DNA from: Paraburkholderia unamae
GTDB taxonomy: Bacteria; Pseudomonadota; Gammaproteobacteria; Burkholderiales; Burkholderiaceae
Length of the DNA: 64,000 nt
Assembly (NCBI RefSeq): GCF_003268775.1
Contig: NZ_QLSU01000014.1
Coordinates: 185,300-249,299 of the forward strand
Direction of reading: 5' to 3'
A model generated the notes under the pieces. That model saw only the letters and a list, made by a program, of their open reading frames with translations, was not told where the DNA came from and did no database searches. The translations under genes were made by a program, and so were the position numbers. This document shows, piece by piece, positions 17,688 to 24,477 of the stretch; within the stretch, counting starts at the first letter, position 1, and each line of letters starts with the position of its first letter.

Positions 17688-19349
17688 ATGAGTAACGCGA
17701 ACCATCTTCAGCCAGAAGACGGGGCCTATGGCTACCCACTCCTGATCAAGCAGTTGCTGCACACGACGCTCGCAAGCTGCCCAGAACAGCAGATCGTCTA
17801 TGGCGATGCGGTACGCTACAACTACTGGGGCTTCCGGCACCGGCTGGGCCAGTTGGCGAGCGCGCTTGCCGGGACAGGCGTCACGCCCGGCGACACGCTG
17901 GCCGTGATGGACTGGGACAGCCATCGCTATCTGGAATGCTATTTTACGGTGCCCATGATGGGTGCGGTGCTGATGACCGTGAACGTCCGGCTTTCAGCAG
18001 ACCAGGTGCTTTACACGCTTAACCACGCGGGCGCTCGCGTGCTGCTCGTGCATCGCGACTTCCTGCCGTTGCTGGAGAGCATTCGAGATCGTCTGGAGAC
18101 GGTGCAGACCTTTGTGCTGATCGGCGACGGCGACGAAACGGCACCGCGTCCCGCGCATTTCAAGGGGGAATACGATGAGATGGTGAGCGCAGGCTCACCC
18201 GATTACGATTTCCCGGACTTTGACGAGCACACGCGTGCCACCACGTTCTACACAACGGGCACGACTGGCTTGCCCAAGGGCGTGTCGTTCAGTCATCGTC
18301 AGCTCGTGCTGCACACGCTGGCAGGCATGGCGGCGTTGGGCAGCGCTCGCGAGCAGGGCCGCGTGCATCGCGAGGACGTCTACATGCCGATCACTCCCAT
18401 GTTCCATGTGCACGCGTGGGGCATGCCTTACATCGCGACAGCGCTCGGCCTCAAGCAGGTCTATCCGGGGCGCTACGTGCCCGAGACCCTCTTGTGCCTG
18501 ATCGAGCGCGAAGGTGTCACGTTTTCGCATTGCGTGCCGACGTTGCTCGACATGCTCCTCACGAGCCCGGCCAGTGCAGCCATCGATCTCTCCCGCTGGA
18601 AGGTGATCGTGGGAGGCTCGCCGCTTTCGGAGGGACTCGCGTGCGCCGCACGTGCTCGCGGCATCGACGTCTTCACGGGCTACGGGATGTCCGAGACCTG
18701 TCCGCTGATGACACTCGCTCAGACGCGCGGCGGCGCGAAGGGCGACGACATCACGGTACGCACGCGCGCGGGCTTGCCGCTGCCGCTCGTGGACCTGCGC
18801 ATCGTCGACGAGCACATGCGCGACGTGCCGCGCGACGGCAAGTCAGCAGGGGAGGTCGTCATGCGCGCGCCGTGGGCCACGCAAGGGTATCTCGGTGACG
18901 AACAAGCCTCCGCGGCACTATGGGCGGGCGGTTATCTGCACACCAACGACATCGGAGTGATCGACGCAGAGGGTTACCTTCAGATCACCGACCGCATCAA
19001 GGATGTCATCAAGACCGGCGGTGAATGGGTCTCGTCGATGGAGTTGGAGAACATCCTCTCGACGCATCCGGCCGTGCGCGAAGCGGCGGTTATCGGCGTC
19101 AAGGATGCGAGATGGGGCGAGCGGCCGCTCGCGCTCGTCGTGCTCGCCGAGGGAAAGCAACAGAGCGTCACACCGGCGGACTTGCAGGTGCACGTGAAGC
19201 GTGTGGCAGACCGCGGGCTCATCTCGCGCTACGCGGTACCCGAACGCCTGTTGATCGTGGACTCGCTCGAGCGAACCAGCGTGGGTAAGATCAACAAGCG
19301 GGCGTTGCGCGACCGGTATCAGAACGAGCAGGAGAACGAAGGGATGTGA
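17688..19349 (+). CDS. AMP-forming acyl-CoA synthetase (AlkK-like)
   Basis: A 553-residue ANL-superfamily ligase that activates a carboxylic acid as its CoA thioester via an adenylate. Motif A3 is TTGTTGLPKGVSFSHRQ at about residues 192-208. A5 is GYGMSETCPLM near 330. A8 and the hinge are LHTNDIGVIDAEGYLQITDR and DVIKTGGEWVSSMELE. The A10 lysine is in TSVGKINKRAL. The MTPMFHVHAWGMPY-like segment (ITPMFHVHAWGMPY) resembles medium-chain fatty-acid ligases. The exact acid is unknown. Cotranscribed with the SDR. Confidence 0.9.
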   Translation: MSNANHLQPEDGAYGYPLLIKQLLHTTLASCPEQQIVYGDAVRYNYWGFRHRLGQLASALAGTGVTPGDTLAVMDWDSHRYLECYFTVPMMGAVLMTVNVRLSADQVLYTLNHAGARVLLVHRDFLPLLESIRDRLETVQTFVLIGDGDETAPRPAHFKGEYDEMVSAGSPDYDFPDFDEHTRATTFYTTGTTGLPKGVSFSHRQLVLHTLAGMAALGSAREQGRVHREDVYMPITPMFHVHAWGMPYIATALGLKQVYPGRYVPETLLCLIEREGVTFSHCVPTLLDMLLTSPASAAIDLSRWKVIVGGSPLSEGLACAARARGIDVFTGYGMSETCPLMTLAQTRGGAKGDDITVRTRAGLPLPLVDLRIVDEHMRDVPRDGKSAGEVVMRAPWATQGYLGDEQASAALWAGGYLHTNDIGVIDAEGYLQITDRIKDVIKTGGEWVSSMELENILSTHPAVREAAVIGVKDARWGERPLALVVLAEGKQQSVTPADLQVHVKRVADRGLISRYAVPERLLIVDSLERTSVGKINKRALRDRYQNEQENEGM

Positions 19350-19491
19350 AACGTCCATGCCATGTCCATGCTGCGATCGGTTGCCGGTCGCCAGCATGGC
19401 GTTGCGTGCTTGCCGATGCGAAGCCTGGTGCCGCGACAGCAGTCATGCAAGGTGACTTGAAGCAGCGGGATCTCCGCTGCACCAGTCTGTC

Positions 19492-19785
19492 TCAGGGCGT
19501 CTCGACCGCCACCATGTGACTGACCGACGGCGATTGTGTGAAGTGATGGCCGACGAGTTGCCGCCATTCGGCAAAGTCGTCGGTCTTTCGAAATGCCTCG
19601 TGTGCGGCCACGCTGGCCCATTGCACCAGCAGCGTGTATTCGGAAGGCTGTTCGATACCACGGTAAAGCGCAGCGCCATGGCAGCTCGGTGTGCGAGCGA
19701 AGATCGGTGCGGCTTCGCGCCAGGCCGCCTCGAATGCTGTGACATTGTCGGCACCAATGTGCAGGTGGGCCTTTTCGATGATCAT
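19492..19785 (-). CDS. ABM-domain (antibiotic biosynthesis monooxygenase-like) protein
   Basis: A 97-residue ferredoxin-like alpha/beta-barrel protein. MIIEKAHLHIGADNVTAFEAAW, TPSCHGAALYRGIEQPSEYTLLVQW (in parts), and HEAFRKTDDFAEW...LVGHHF are characteristic of dimeric ABM/Dabb proteins. The start at 19785 follows CAGGAA. It may be a heme-free quinol monooxygenase or only a small-molecule-binding protein. It lies convergent with the acyl-CoA ligase. Confidence 0.8.
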   Translation of the reverse strand: MIIEKAHLHIGADNVTAFEAAWREAAPIFARTPSCHGAALYRGIEQPSEYTLLVQWASVAAHEAFRKTDDFAEWRQLVGHHFTQSPSVSHMVAVETP

Positions 19786-19947
19786 GGGGAGTTCCTGATG
19801 GGTTGAGAGCGTCGACGTATTCAATTGCCTCTGACGTCGTTCCGAGATTCCGAGAAAAGTGGGGCACGCGCGCTGGCGAGATCCTGCCAACGACGCGTGC
19901 CGCTCAGGAATACGCGGGGCCTTGCGGGAACCGCGCGATCTCAGTGT

Positions 19948-20829
19948 TTAGAGTCCGACTTCCTTGAGCAAGGCCGCGGCGGCAAGTTTGCCGATGTTGT
20001 TGGACGCAAGCGGACTGTCGCCTGTAATGAGCTTGCGATCGGTGTGACAACTACCGTCGATGCCTTCGTTCAACACTTTCACGCCGAGCTTTTCGAGGCT
20101 CTCGCCGACGAGCCAGGGCAGCGGTCCCGGCATGTAGCCGATCGCCAGATTCGCTCCCTTGTCGAGGGAGTCGGGGAACACGCAAATCTCGTAGCCCTTG
20201 AAGGGGTAGTCGGCGGGATCTTCGTCGACGGCCGCGGAAAGCAGGCAGGACGGACCGTGGCAGAGCGTAACAATGTACTTGTCATGGTCCATCGCCCACT
20301 TGAGTACCTGCTTGACCTCCTTGCTCTGCGGAATGCAAGCGAGCACGCCATGACCGCCTGGCACGAACACTGCGATATAGGGGGAGTCGCTGCCCAGACT
20401 CTGTTCCAGCACATCGGAGAGTTTGAGCGGCTGCTTAAGCTTGGGGAGGTACTTGCGGTATGTGCTTTGCACCGCTTCGTCTTCGTTCGGCATCGCCCAG
20501 AGTTCCAGCTTGGCCGGGTTGCCGGAGAGCGTTGCGATGTCGATCTCGAAGCCGGCCTGATCCATGTGATGCATCGGCAGTAGCATCTCCACCGGGTGAT
20601 TGCCGGTCGAGAACATCTTGCCGTTGGTCATGAGAATGTAGCGTTCGTCGGTCGCGATCATCAGAACCTTCCATTTGCCCTCTTTATAGGGGTTCGGATA
20701 GGTCGTACCGTCGAAATCCGTTTTCGACGCGGTGTACTGCGAAAGCGAATACGGCGAGGGAAAGAACGCATTGTTCTCAGCGGCGTCGGGCGAGGGCGTC
20801 TTGTCGAGCGCCTGGGTTCCTGAAGTCAT
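19948..20829 (-). CDS. hchA: HchA/Hsp31-like DJ-1/PfpI superfamily protein
   Basis: A 293-residue protein of the Hsp31 branch, with glyoxalase III, deglycase and holdase activities in E. coli. The long N-terminal segment, GNHPVEMLLPMHHMDQAGFEID (in parts), FVPGGHGVLACIP and the nucleophile elbow TLCHGPSCLLSA with its Cys are diagnostic. AAGGAG precedes the ATG. Its promoter region carries the GC palindrome seen before the SDR operon and the LysR-LuxR pair, which suggests joint control in an electrophile/aldehyde response (inference). Confidence 0.88.
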   Translation of the reverse strand: MTSGTQALDKTPSPDAAENNAFFPSPYSLSQYTASKTDFDGTTYPNPYKEGKWKVLMIATDERYILMTNGKMFSTGNHPVEMLLPMHHMDQAGFEIDIATLSGNPAKLELWAMPNEDEAVQSTYRKYLPKLKQPLKLSDVLEQSLGSDSPYIAVFVPGGHGVLACIPQSKEVKQVLKWAMDHDKYIVTLCHGPSCLLSAAVDEDPADYPFKGYEICVFPDSLDKGANLAIGYMPGPLPWLVGESLEKLGVKVLNEGIDGSCHTDRKLITGDSPLASNNIGKLAAAALLKEVGL

Positions 20830-20980
20830 GGCATCTCCTTGAGGGGGGTTGGCAAACGTGCTTCGGAAACAGGGGAAAAGGTGTGGTGCGCCGTGGCACG
20901 GTGTCGAGTGCGCTACCTGTGGTGATGCGAGCGCTGGCCACTACGAGGCGACGGTGCCAGGTGCGTGATCCACAACGGAA

Positions 20981-21028
20981 ATAGTAGGGCGCTGCGCACC
21001 GGACACAAAGCCCCCTGAATGGGTGGGG
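20981..21028 (-). promoter_or_regulatory. GC palindrome promoter 2 (hchA)
   Basis: On the - strand CCCCACCCATTCAGGGGGC (21028-21010) is an imperfect C-run/G-run dyad. It is followed after exactly 23 bases by the -10-like TACTAT (20986-20981). The spacing matches the other two palindrome promoters. The site lies about 150 bases before hchA within the 292-base gap 20830-21121, which holds no gene. Confidence 0.55.
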
Positions 21029-21121
21029 AGGTCTACGTCATTGGATGCGTTAGACGAATGACGCGGATCGGCACGGCGCGACAGTCGGATGAACCGTGTC
21101 GCGCCGGCAATCGTCCGAAGT

Positions 21122-22153
21122 TCAGTCGTGAGCAACGCGTACCACGACCTTGCCGAAATTGCGGCCCGCCAGCAGATCGAGGAAGGCTTGTGGCGCGTGC
21201 TCGAGACCGTCGACAAAATCCTCGTGGACCTTGACTTTCCCTTGTGCGACCCAGACGCTCATTTCACGCATGAATTCGTCGAAGCCGCTCGCGTAGTGGT
21301 CGCCGATGATGAAGCCCTGAATGCGAATGCGCTTGAACAGAAGCATCTGCAAAAAGGCAGGCAAATGATCCGGCACCTGTGGCGCTTCATCCGCGTTGTA
21401 CTGGGAGATCAGTCCGCACAGCGGAACTCGTGCGCCTACATTGAGCAGCGGCTGCACTGCTTCGAGGATGGCGCCGCCTACGTTCTCAAAGTAGACATCG
21501 ATCCCGTCTGGGCAGACCGAGGCGAGGCGTGAGGCGAAGTCCGGCGCGTGGCGGTCGAGGCAGGTGTCGAAGCCGAGTTCCTCGGTCACATAGCTGCATT
21601 TGTCCGTGTCGCCGGCAATGCCCACGACGCGCGCGCCCTTGAGCTTTGCGATCTGCCCGACGACGGCACCCACTGCGCCGCTCGCCGACGCGACGACCAC
21701 GGTCTCGCCAGGCTGTGGTGCGCCAATCTTGAGCAAGCCCCAGTAAGCGGTGAAGCCCGTCATACCGAGGACACTTAATGCGTGCGATGGCTGCTTGATG
21801 TCGTCGAGTACCGTTAGCCCATCGCCGTTCGATAGTGAATAGTCCTGCCAGCCAGCGTGGGCGAGCACGAGGTCTCCCGCCTTGAAACCTGCATTCTTCG
21901 AGGCGACGACACGGCTCACAGTCGCCCCGATCATTGGTTCGCCGATCGCAACGGGCGGCGCATAGGAGGCCGTATCGTTCATACGCGTCCTCATGTAGGG
22001 ATCGAGCGACAGGTAGAGCGTGCGCAGCAGCACTTCGCCATCGGAGGGGGCAGGTACGGCGCTTTCGTCGAGTCGGAAATTGTCTTGCGACGGTGCGCCG
22101 TGCGGCCGCGAGTTGAGTACTATGCGGCGATTGCCGATTGAGTGCTGAAGCAT
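21122..22153 (-). CDS. NADP-dependent alkenal/enone reductase (MDR, CurA/PTGR-like)
   Basis: A 343-residue zinc-independent medium-chain reductase. YLSLDPYMRTRMND near residue 50, MTGFTAYWGLLKIGAPQPGE, the VASASGAVGAVVGQIAKLKG nucleotide-binding loop and YFENVGGAILEAV are typical of leukotriene/curcumin reductases acting on alpha,beta-unsaturated carbonyls. A TGAGGA lies before the ATG. Placed among hchA and an SDR, it fits a reactive-carbonyl detoxification set. Confidence 0.88.
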   Translation of the reverse strand: MLQHSIGNRRIVLNSRPHGAPSQDNFRLDESAVPAPSDGEVLLRTLYLSLDPYMRTRMNDTASYAPPVAIGEPMIGATVSRVVASKNAGFKAGDLVLAHAGWQDYSLSNGDGLTVLDDIKQPSHALSVLGMTGFTAYWGLLKIGAPQPGETVVVASASGAVGAVVGQIAKLKGARVVGIAGDTDKCSYVTEELGFDTCLDRHAPDFASRLASVCPDGIDVYFENVGGAILEAVQPLLNVGARVPLCGLISQYNADEAPQVPDHLPAFLQMLLFKRIRIQGFIIGDHYASGFDEFMREMSVWVAQGKVKVHEDFVDGLEHAPQAFLDLLAGRNFGKVVVRVAHD

Positions 22154-22460
22154 ACGTAAATCCTCACAGGGTTACGACTCCTGGGTGCTAGTTTTGCGTC
22201 GAAGCCGGCGGACGCAGCCAGGTTACAGTCGGTGCACGCGGATTGTAGGGCGGTGCAGCGAGCTGAATGCACCGCACGCGGGAAATCATCGTTACTCGCG
22301 ACGCACGAATCGCTTTCCTCGTCCCCGTGTAAGCGCGCGGGCGCGCAAGGTGATCCGGGCCGCGCCGATCAGCGTGATGCTGCGGGCGCACTCGATCGCG
22401 TCACCGGGCGCAAGATCAACCGGCGGCTGCTGTGTGAGCCTGGAGATGTTGAAGGAAGCA

Positions 22461-22490
22461 GGGACGCGGCGTGCCTGCGGGTCGCGTCCC
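22461..22490 (-). terminator. Rho-independent-like terminator after the BON gene
   Basis: GGGACGCG (22490-22483 on the - strand) pairs with CGCGTCCC (22468-22461) across a 14-base loop, 8 bases after the BON-protein stop. A pyrimidine-rich TGCTTCCTTC follows. The remainder of the 344-base gap 22154-22497 shows no gene and no clear promoter beyond what must serve the reductase gene at 22153. Confidence 0.6.
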
Positions 22491-22497
22491 TTCACAA

Positions 22498-22857
22498 TCA
22501 GTTGCCGGGTTCGTGCACGTGCAGTTGGTTGTTGATCGACGCGACGCCCGGCACCGCCTCAGCGGCCGCACCCGCAAGATCGATCTGCCCGGCTTCCGGC
22601 ACCGAGCCCGCGAGCGAAACCGCACCGCCCTTCGCCAGTACGTTGATGTGCGATGCGTCCAGGCCCTTAGCGTGCGTAAGCGCGTGGCGCACATCCTTCG
22701 CCAGCTTGTGATTTTGCGCGCGGGCGGTTGTCGTGCCGTTTCCGGACTGGGCCGCACCTGGCGCTGCGCCCGCATCGGTCTGAGCGCGCGCGCCGAATGC
22801 ACAGACGGCTGCCACGAGCAAGACAGCCGTTTTCATCATGAAAGCAGACTTCTTCAT
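22498..22857 (-). CDS. Small periplasmic BON-domain protein
   Basis: A 119-residue exported protein with signal peptide MKKSAFMMKTAVLLVAAVCA-FGARAQ (cleavage after ARA). This is followed by a low-complexity Gly/Ala/Thr linker and one BON domain (about residues 50-119: LAKDVRHALTHAKGLDASHINVLAKGGAVSLAGSVPE, VPGVASINNQLHV, in parts). BON proteins bind phospholipid membranes and give osmotic or envelope protection. The start at 22857 is set by the signal peptide. Confidence 0.85.
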   Translation of the reverse strand: MKKSAFMMKTAVLLVAAVCAFGARAQTDAGAAPGAAQSGNGTTTARAQNHKLAKDVRHALTHAKGLDASHINVLAKGGAVSLAGSVPEAGQIDLAGAAAEAVPGVASINNQLHVHEPGN

Positions 22858-22903
22858 CGGTAAGCTCCCGGGTTGGGTGTGAGTGGAATCCTGGTGCGAT
22901 GCA

Positions 22904-23323
22904 CTAGACGGACGCAAGCTTGCCGAGATCGCCGAACAGCTTCGTGTTGTCCCAGTAGGCCGTGATCCGCTCGATCCGTGCTTGTGGATCAAGCTGGAAG
23001 ATGAAGGCGTGCCGGACCGAGAATGAACGTGCGTGATTGGCAATGCCGAGAAAATCTCGCGCCTGCGTGCCGCCGATCACGACTTCCGCAGTGACGGCAC
23101 GGTCTGTATCGCTTGCGTGGAGTGCGACGATCTTGTTTTGCAGATCGGGAAAGGCCTCGACCAGTGAGGCCCAGATTTGCCGTCCGATAACCTCGGCCGA
23201 ACCGGTGGCGCCAAGTGGCACGTAGTCGATCTTTGCTTGCGGCGCGCACAGTGCGAGCATGCCGGCCACGTCGTGGGCTCGATAGCAATCGAAGAACTGC
23301 GTGATGGTTGCGCGGCTGCTCAT
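22904..23323 (-). CDS. SnoaL-like/NTF2-fold protein
   Basis: A 139-residue protein with the NTF2/ketosteroid-isomerase-like fold. ITQFFDCYRAHDVAGMLALCAPQAKIDYVPLG (in parts) resembles SnoaL-type entries. FPDLQNKIVALHASDTDRAVTAEV and RIERITAYWDNTKLFGDLG continue the fold. It could be an isomerase/cyclase-like enzyme or a binding protein; the substrate is unknown. AAGGAG precedes the ATG. It is divergent from the LysR-LuxR pair across the third GC palindrome. Confidence 0.8.
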   Translation of the reverse strand: MSSRATITQFFDCYRAHDVAGMLALCAPQAKIDYVPLGATGSAEVIGRQIWASLVEAFPDLQNKIVALHASDTDRAVTAEVVIGGTQARDFLGIANHARSFSVRHAFIFQLDPQARIERITAYWDNTKLFGDLGKLASV

Positions 23324-23395
23324 GACGGCTCCTTCGGCGGCAGGCGCAGCGGCGCCCAGTGAGGCTCAGGATGAAATGTCCGGTGACACACGACT

Positions 23396-23444
23396 AGCCC
23401 CCCGAGCGGGGGGGCTCACCGGGCAGGTGCGCGTCGCCGATAAT
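23396..23444 (+). promoter_or_regulatory. GC palindrome promoter 3 (lysR-luxR)
   Basis: AGCCCCCC (23396-23403) pairs with GGGGGGCT in the G-run ending at 23416. After the closing C (23415), 23 bases lead to the -10-like GATAAT (23439-23444), about 45 bases before the LysR start. It also lies 73 bases upstream of the divergent SnoaL-like gene. It has the same geometry as the sites at 16763 and 21010. Confidence 0.58.
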
Positions 23445-23488
23445 GCGTGATCCGATGACGGCGCTCCCGTCACCTCTTTCAGCGGGTC

Positions 23489-24439
23489 ATGATGGACATG
23501 CTCGAAAATATGCGTACGTTCGTGCGTGTCGTGGAAGCCGGCAGTTTTACGGCCGTCGCGAAGCGTATGGATACCTCGACAGGCATGGTGTCCCGTGCGA
23601 TTTCCCAACTCGAGGGCCATCTGGAGACGCGCCTCCTGCAACGCACGACACGGCACCTTGCGTTGACCGAGAGCGGGCGGCGTTACTTCGAACGTGTGCG
23701 GCCGATTCTGAGCGACGTGGACGAAGCGAACGCAGAAGCGCGCAACGCCCTGGTCAGGCCCTACGGTAGACTTCGCGTGCACTCGATGCCCGGGCTCGGG
23801 CAGCGCCATGTGATGTCGTCGATTGTTGCCTATCGCGAGGCTTTCTCCGAGGTCGAGGTGGAGCTCACGCTCTCGCAACGCCTGCCCAACCTCGTTGAAG
23901 ACGGCTTCGACGTGTCCGTGCTGACCGCGGCGTCGTTGCCCGACTCCGGCTACATCGCGCAGCCAATCGGCGTGAGCTATAGCGTGCTCGTCGCGTCACC
24001 CAGCTACCTTGCGAAGCACGGCGTGCCCCGCATGCCGGCCGATCTTGCACGCCATGCTTGCCTCGGGCTCGATACCCCGGCTGCTCCAGCGCACGAATGG
24101 CGCTTGCAGGGGCCGGAGGGAGAGGCGGTGCATCAGTTACGCGCTCCCACCCTTCAGGTGAACGAACCGGAGGCGCTAGCCGTCGCGCTGCGAGCCGGCA
24201 GCGGCATCGGCTCACTCGCTATCTACTCGGTGATCGACGACCTGCGCGCGGGCACGCTCGTGCGGGTATTGCCCGACTATCGCCTTCAGACGCTGAGTGT
24301 CTATGCTGTTTATGTCTCGCGAGCCTACGTCGACGCACGTATCCGCACCTTCCTCGACCATTTGCGCTCCACGCTGGCGCCGGCTCTGCAAGAAGAGGAG
24401 CTGGAAATCGACCGGTTCGTTTATGCTACGGCAACGTAG
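23489..24439 (+). CDS. LysR-family regulator (aromatic/efflux-type group)
   Basis: A 316-residue LysR regulator. The HTH is NMRTFVRVVEAGSFTAVAKRM...TGMVSRAISQLEGHLETRLLQRTTRHLALTESG (in parts, residues 5-65), followed by a substrate-binding domain. Its type (RTTRHLALTESGRRYFERVRPI) is common among regulators of drug-efflux and quinone-response genes. It precedes the LuxR gene by 38 bases and is probably cotranscribed with it from the palindrome promoter. Confidence 0.88.
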   Translation: MMDMLENMRTFVRVVEAGSFTAVAKRMDTSTGMVSRAISQLEGHLETRLLQRTTRHLALTESGRRYFERVRPILSDVDEANAEARNALVRPYGRLRVHSMPGLGQRHVMSSIVAYREAFSEVEVELTLSQRLPNLVEDGFDVSVLTAASLPDSGYIAQPIGVSYSVLVASPSYLAKHGVPRMPADLARHACLGLDTPAAPAHEWRLQGPEGEAVHQLRAPTLQVNEPEALAVALRAGSGIGSLAIYSVIDDLRAGTLVRVLPDYRLQTLSVYAVYVSRAYVDARIRTFLDHLRSTLAPALQEEELEIDRFVYATAT

Positions 24440-24477
24440 TACCGGCACGCGATGCAGGAGAGGAGCCGATAGCGCCA

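Noticed and set aside
22292..22495. GTG-initiated 67-residue frame directly after the BON gene.
   Set aside because: It has no SD and its first codons form the terminator hairpin of the BON gene; the weak DUF2917-like impression was not convincing.
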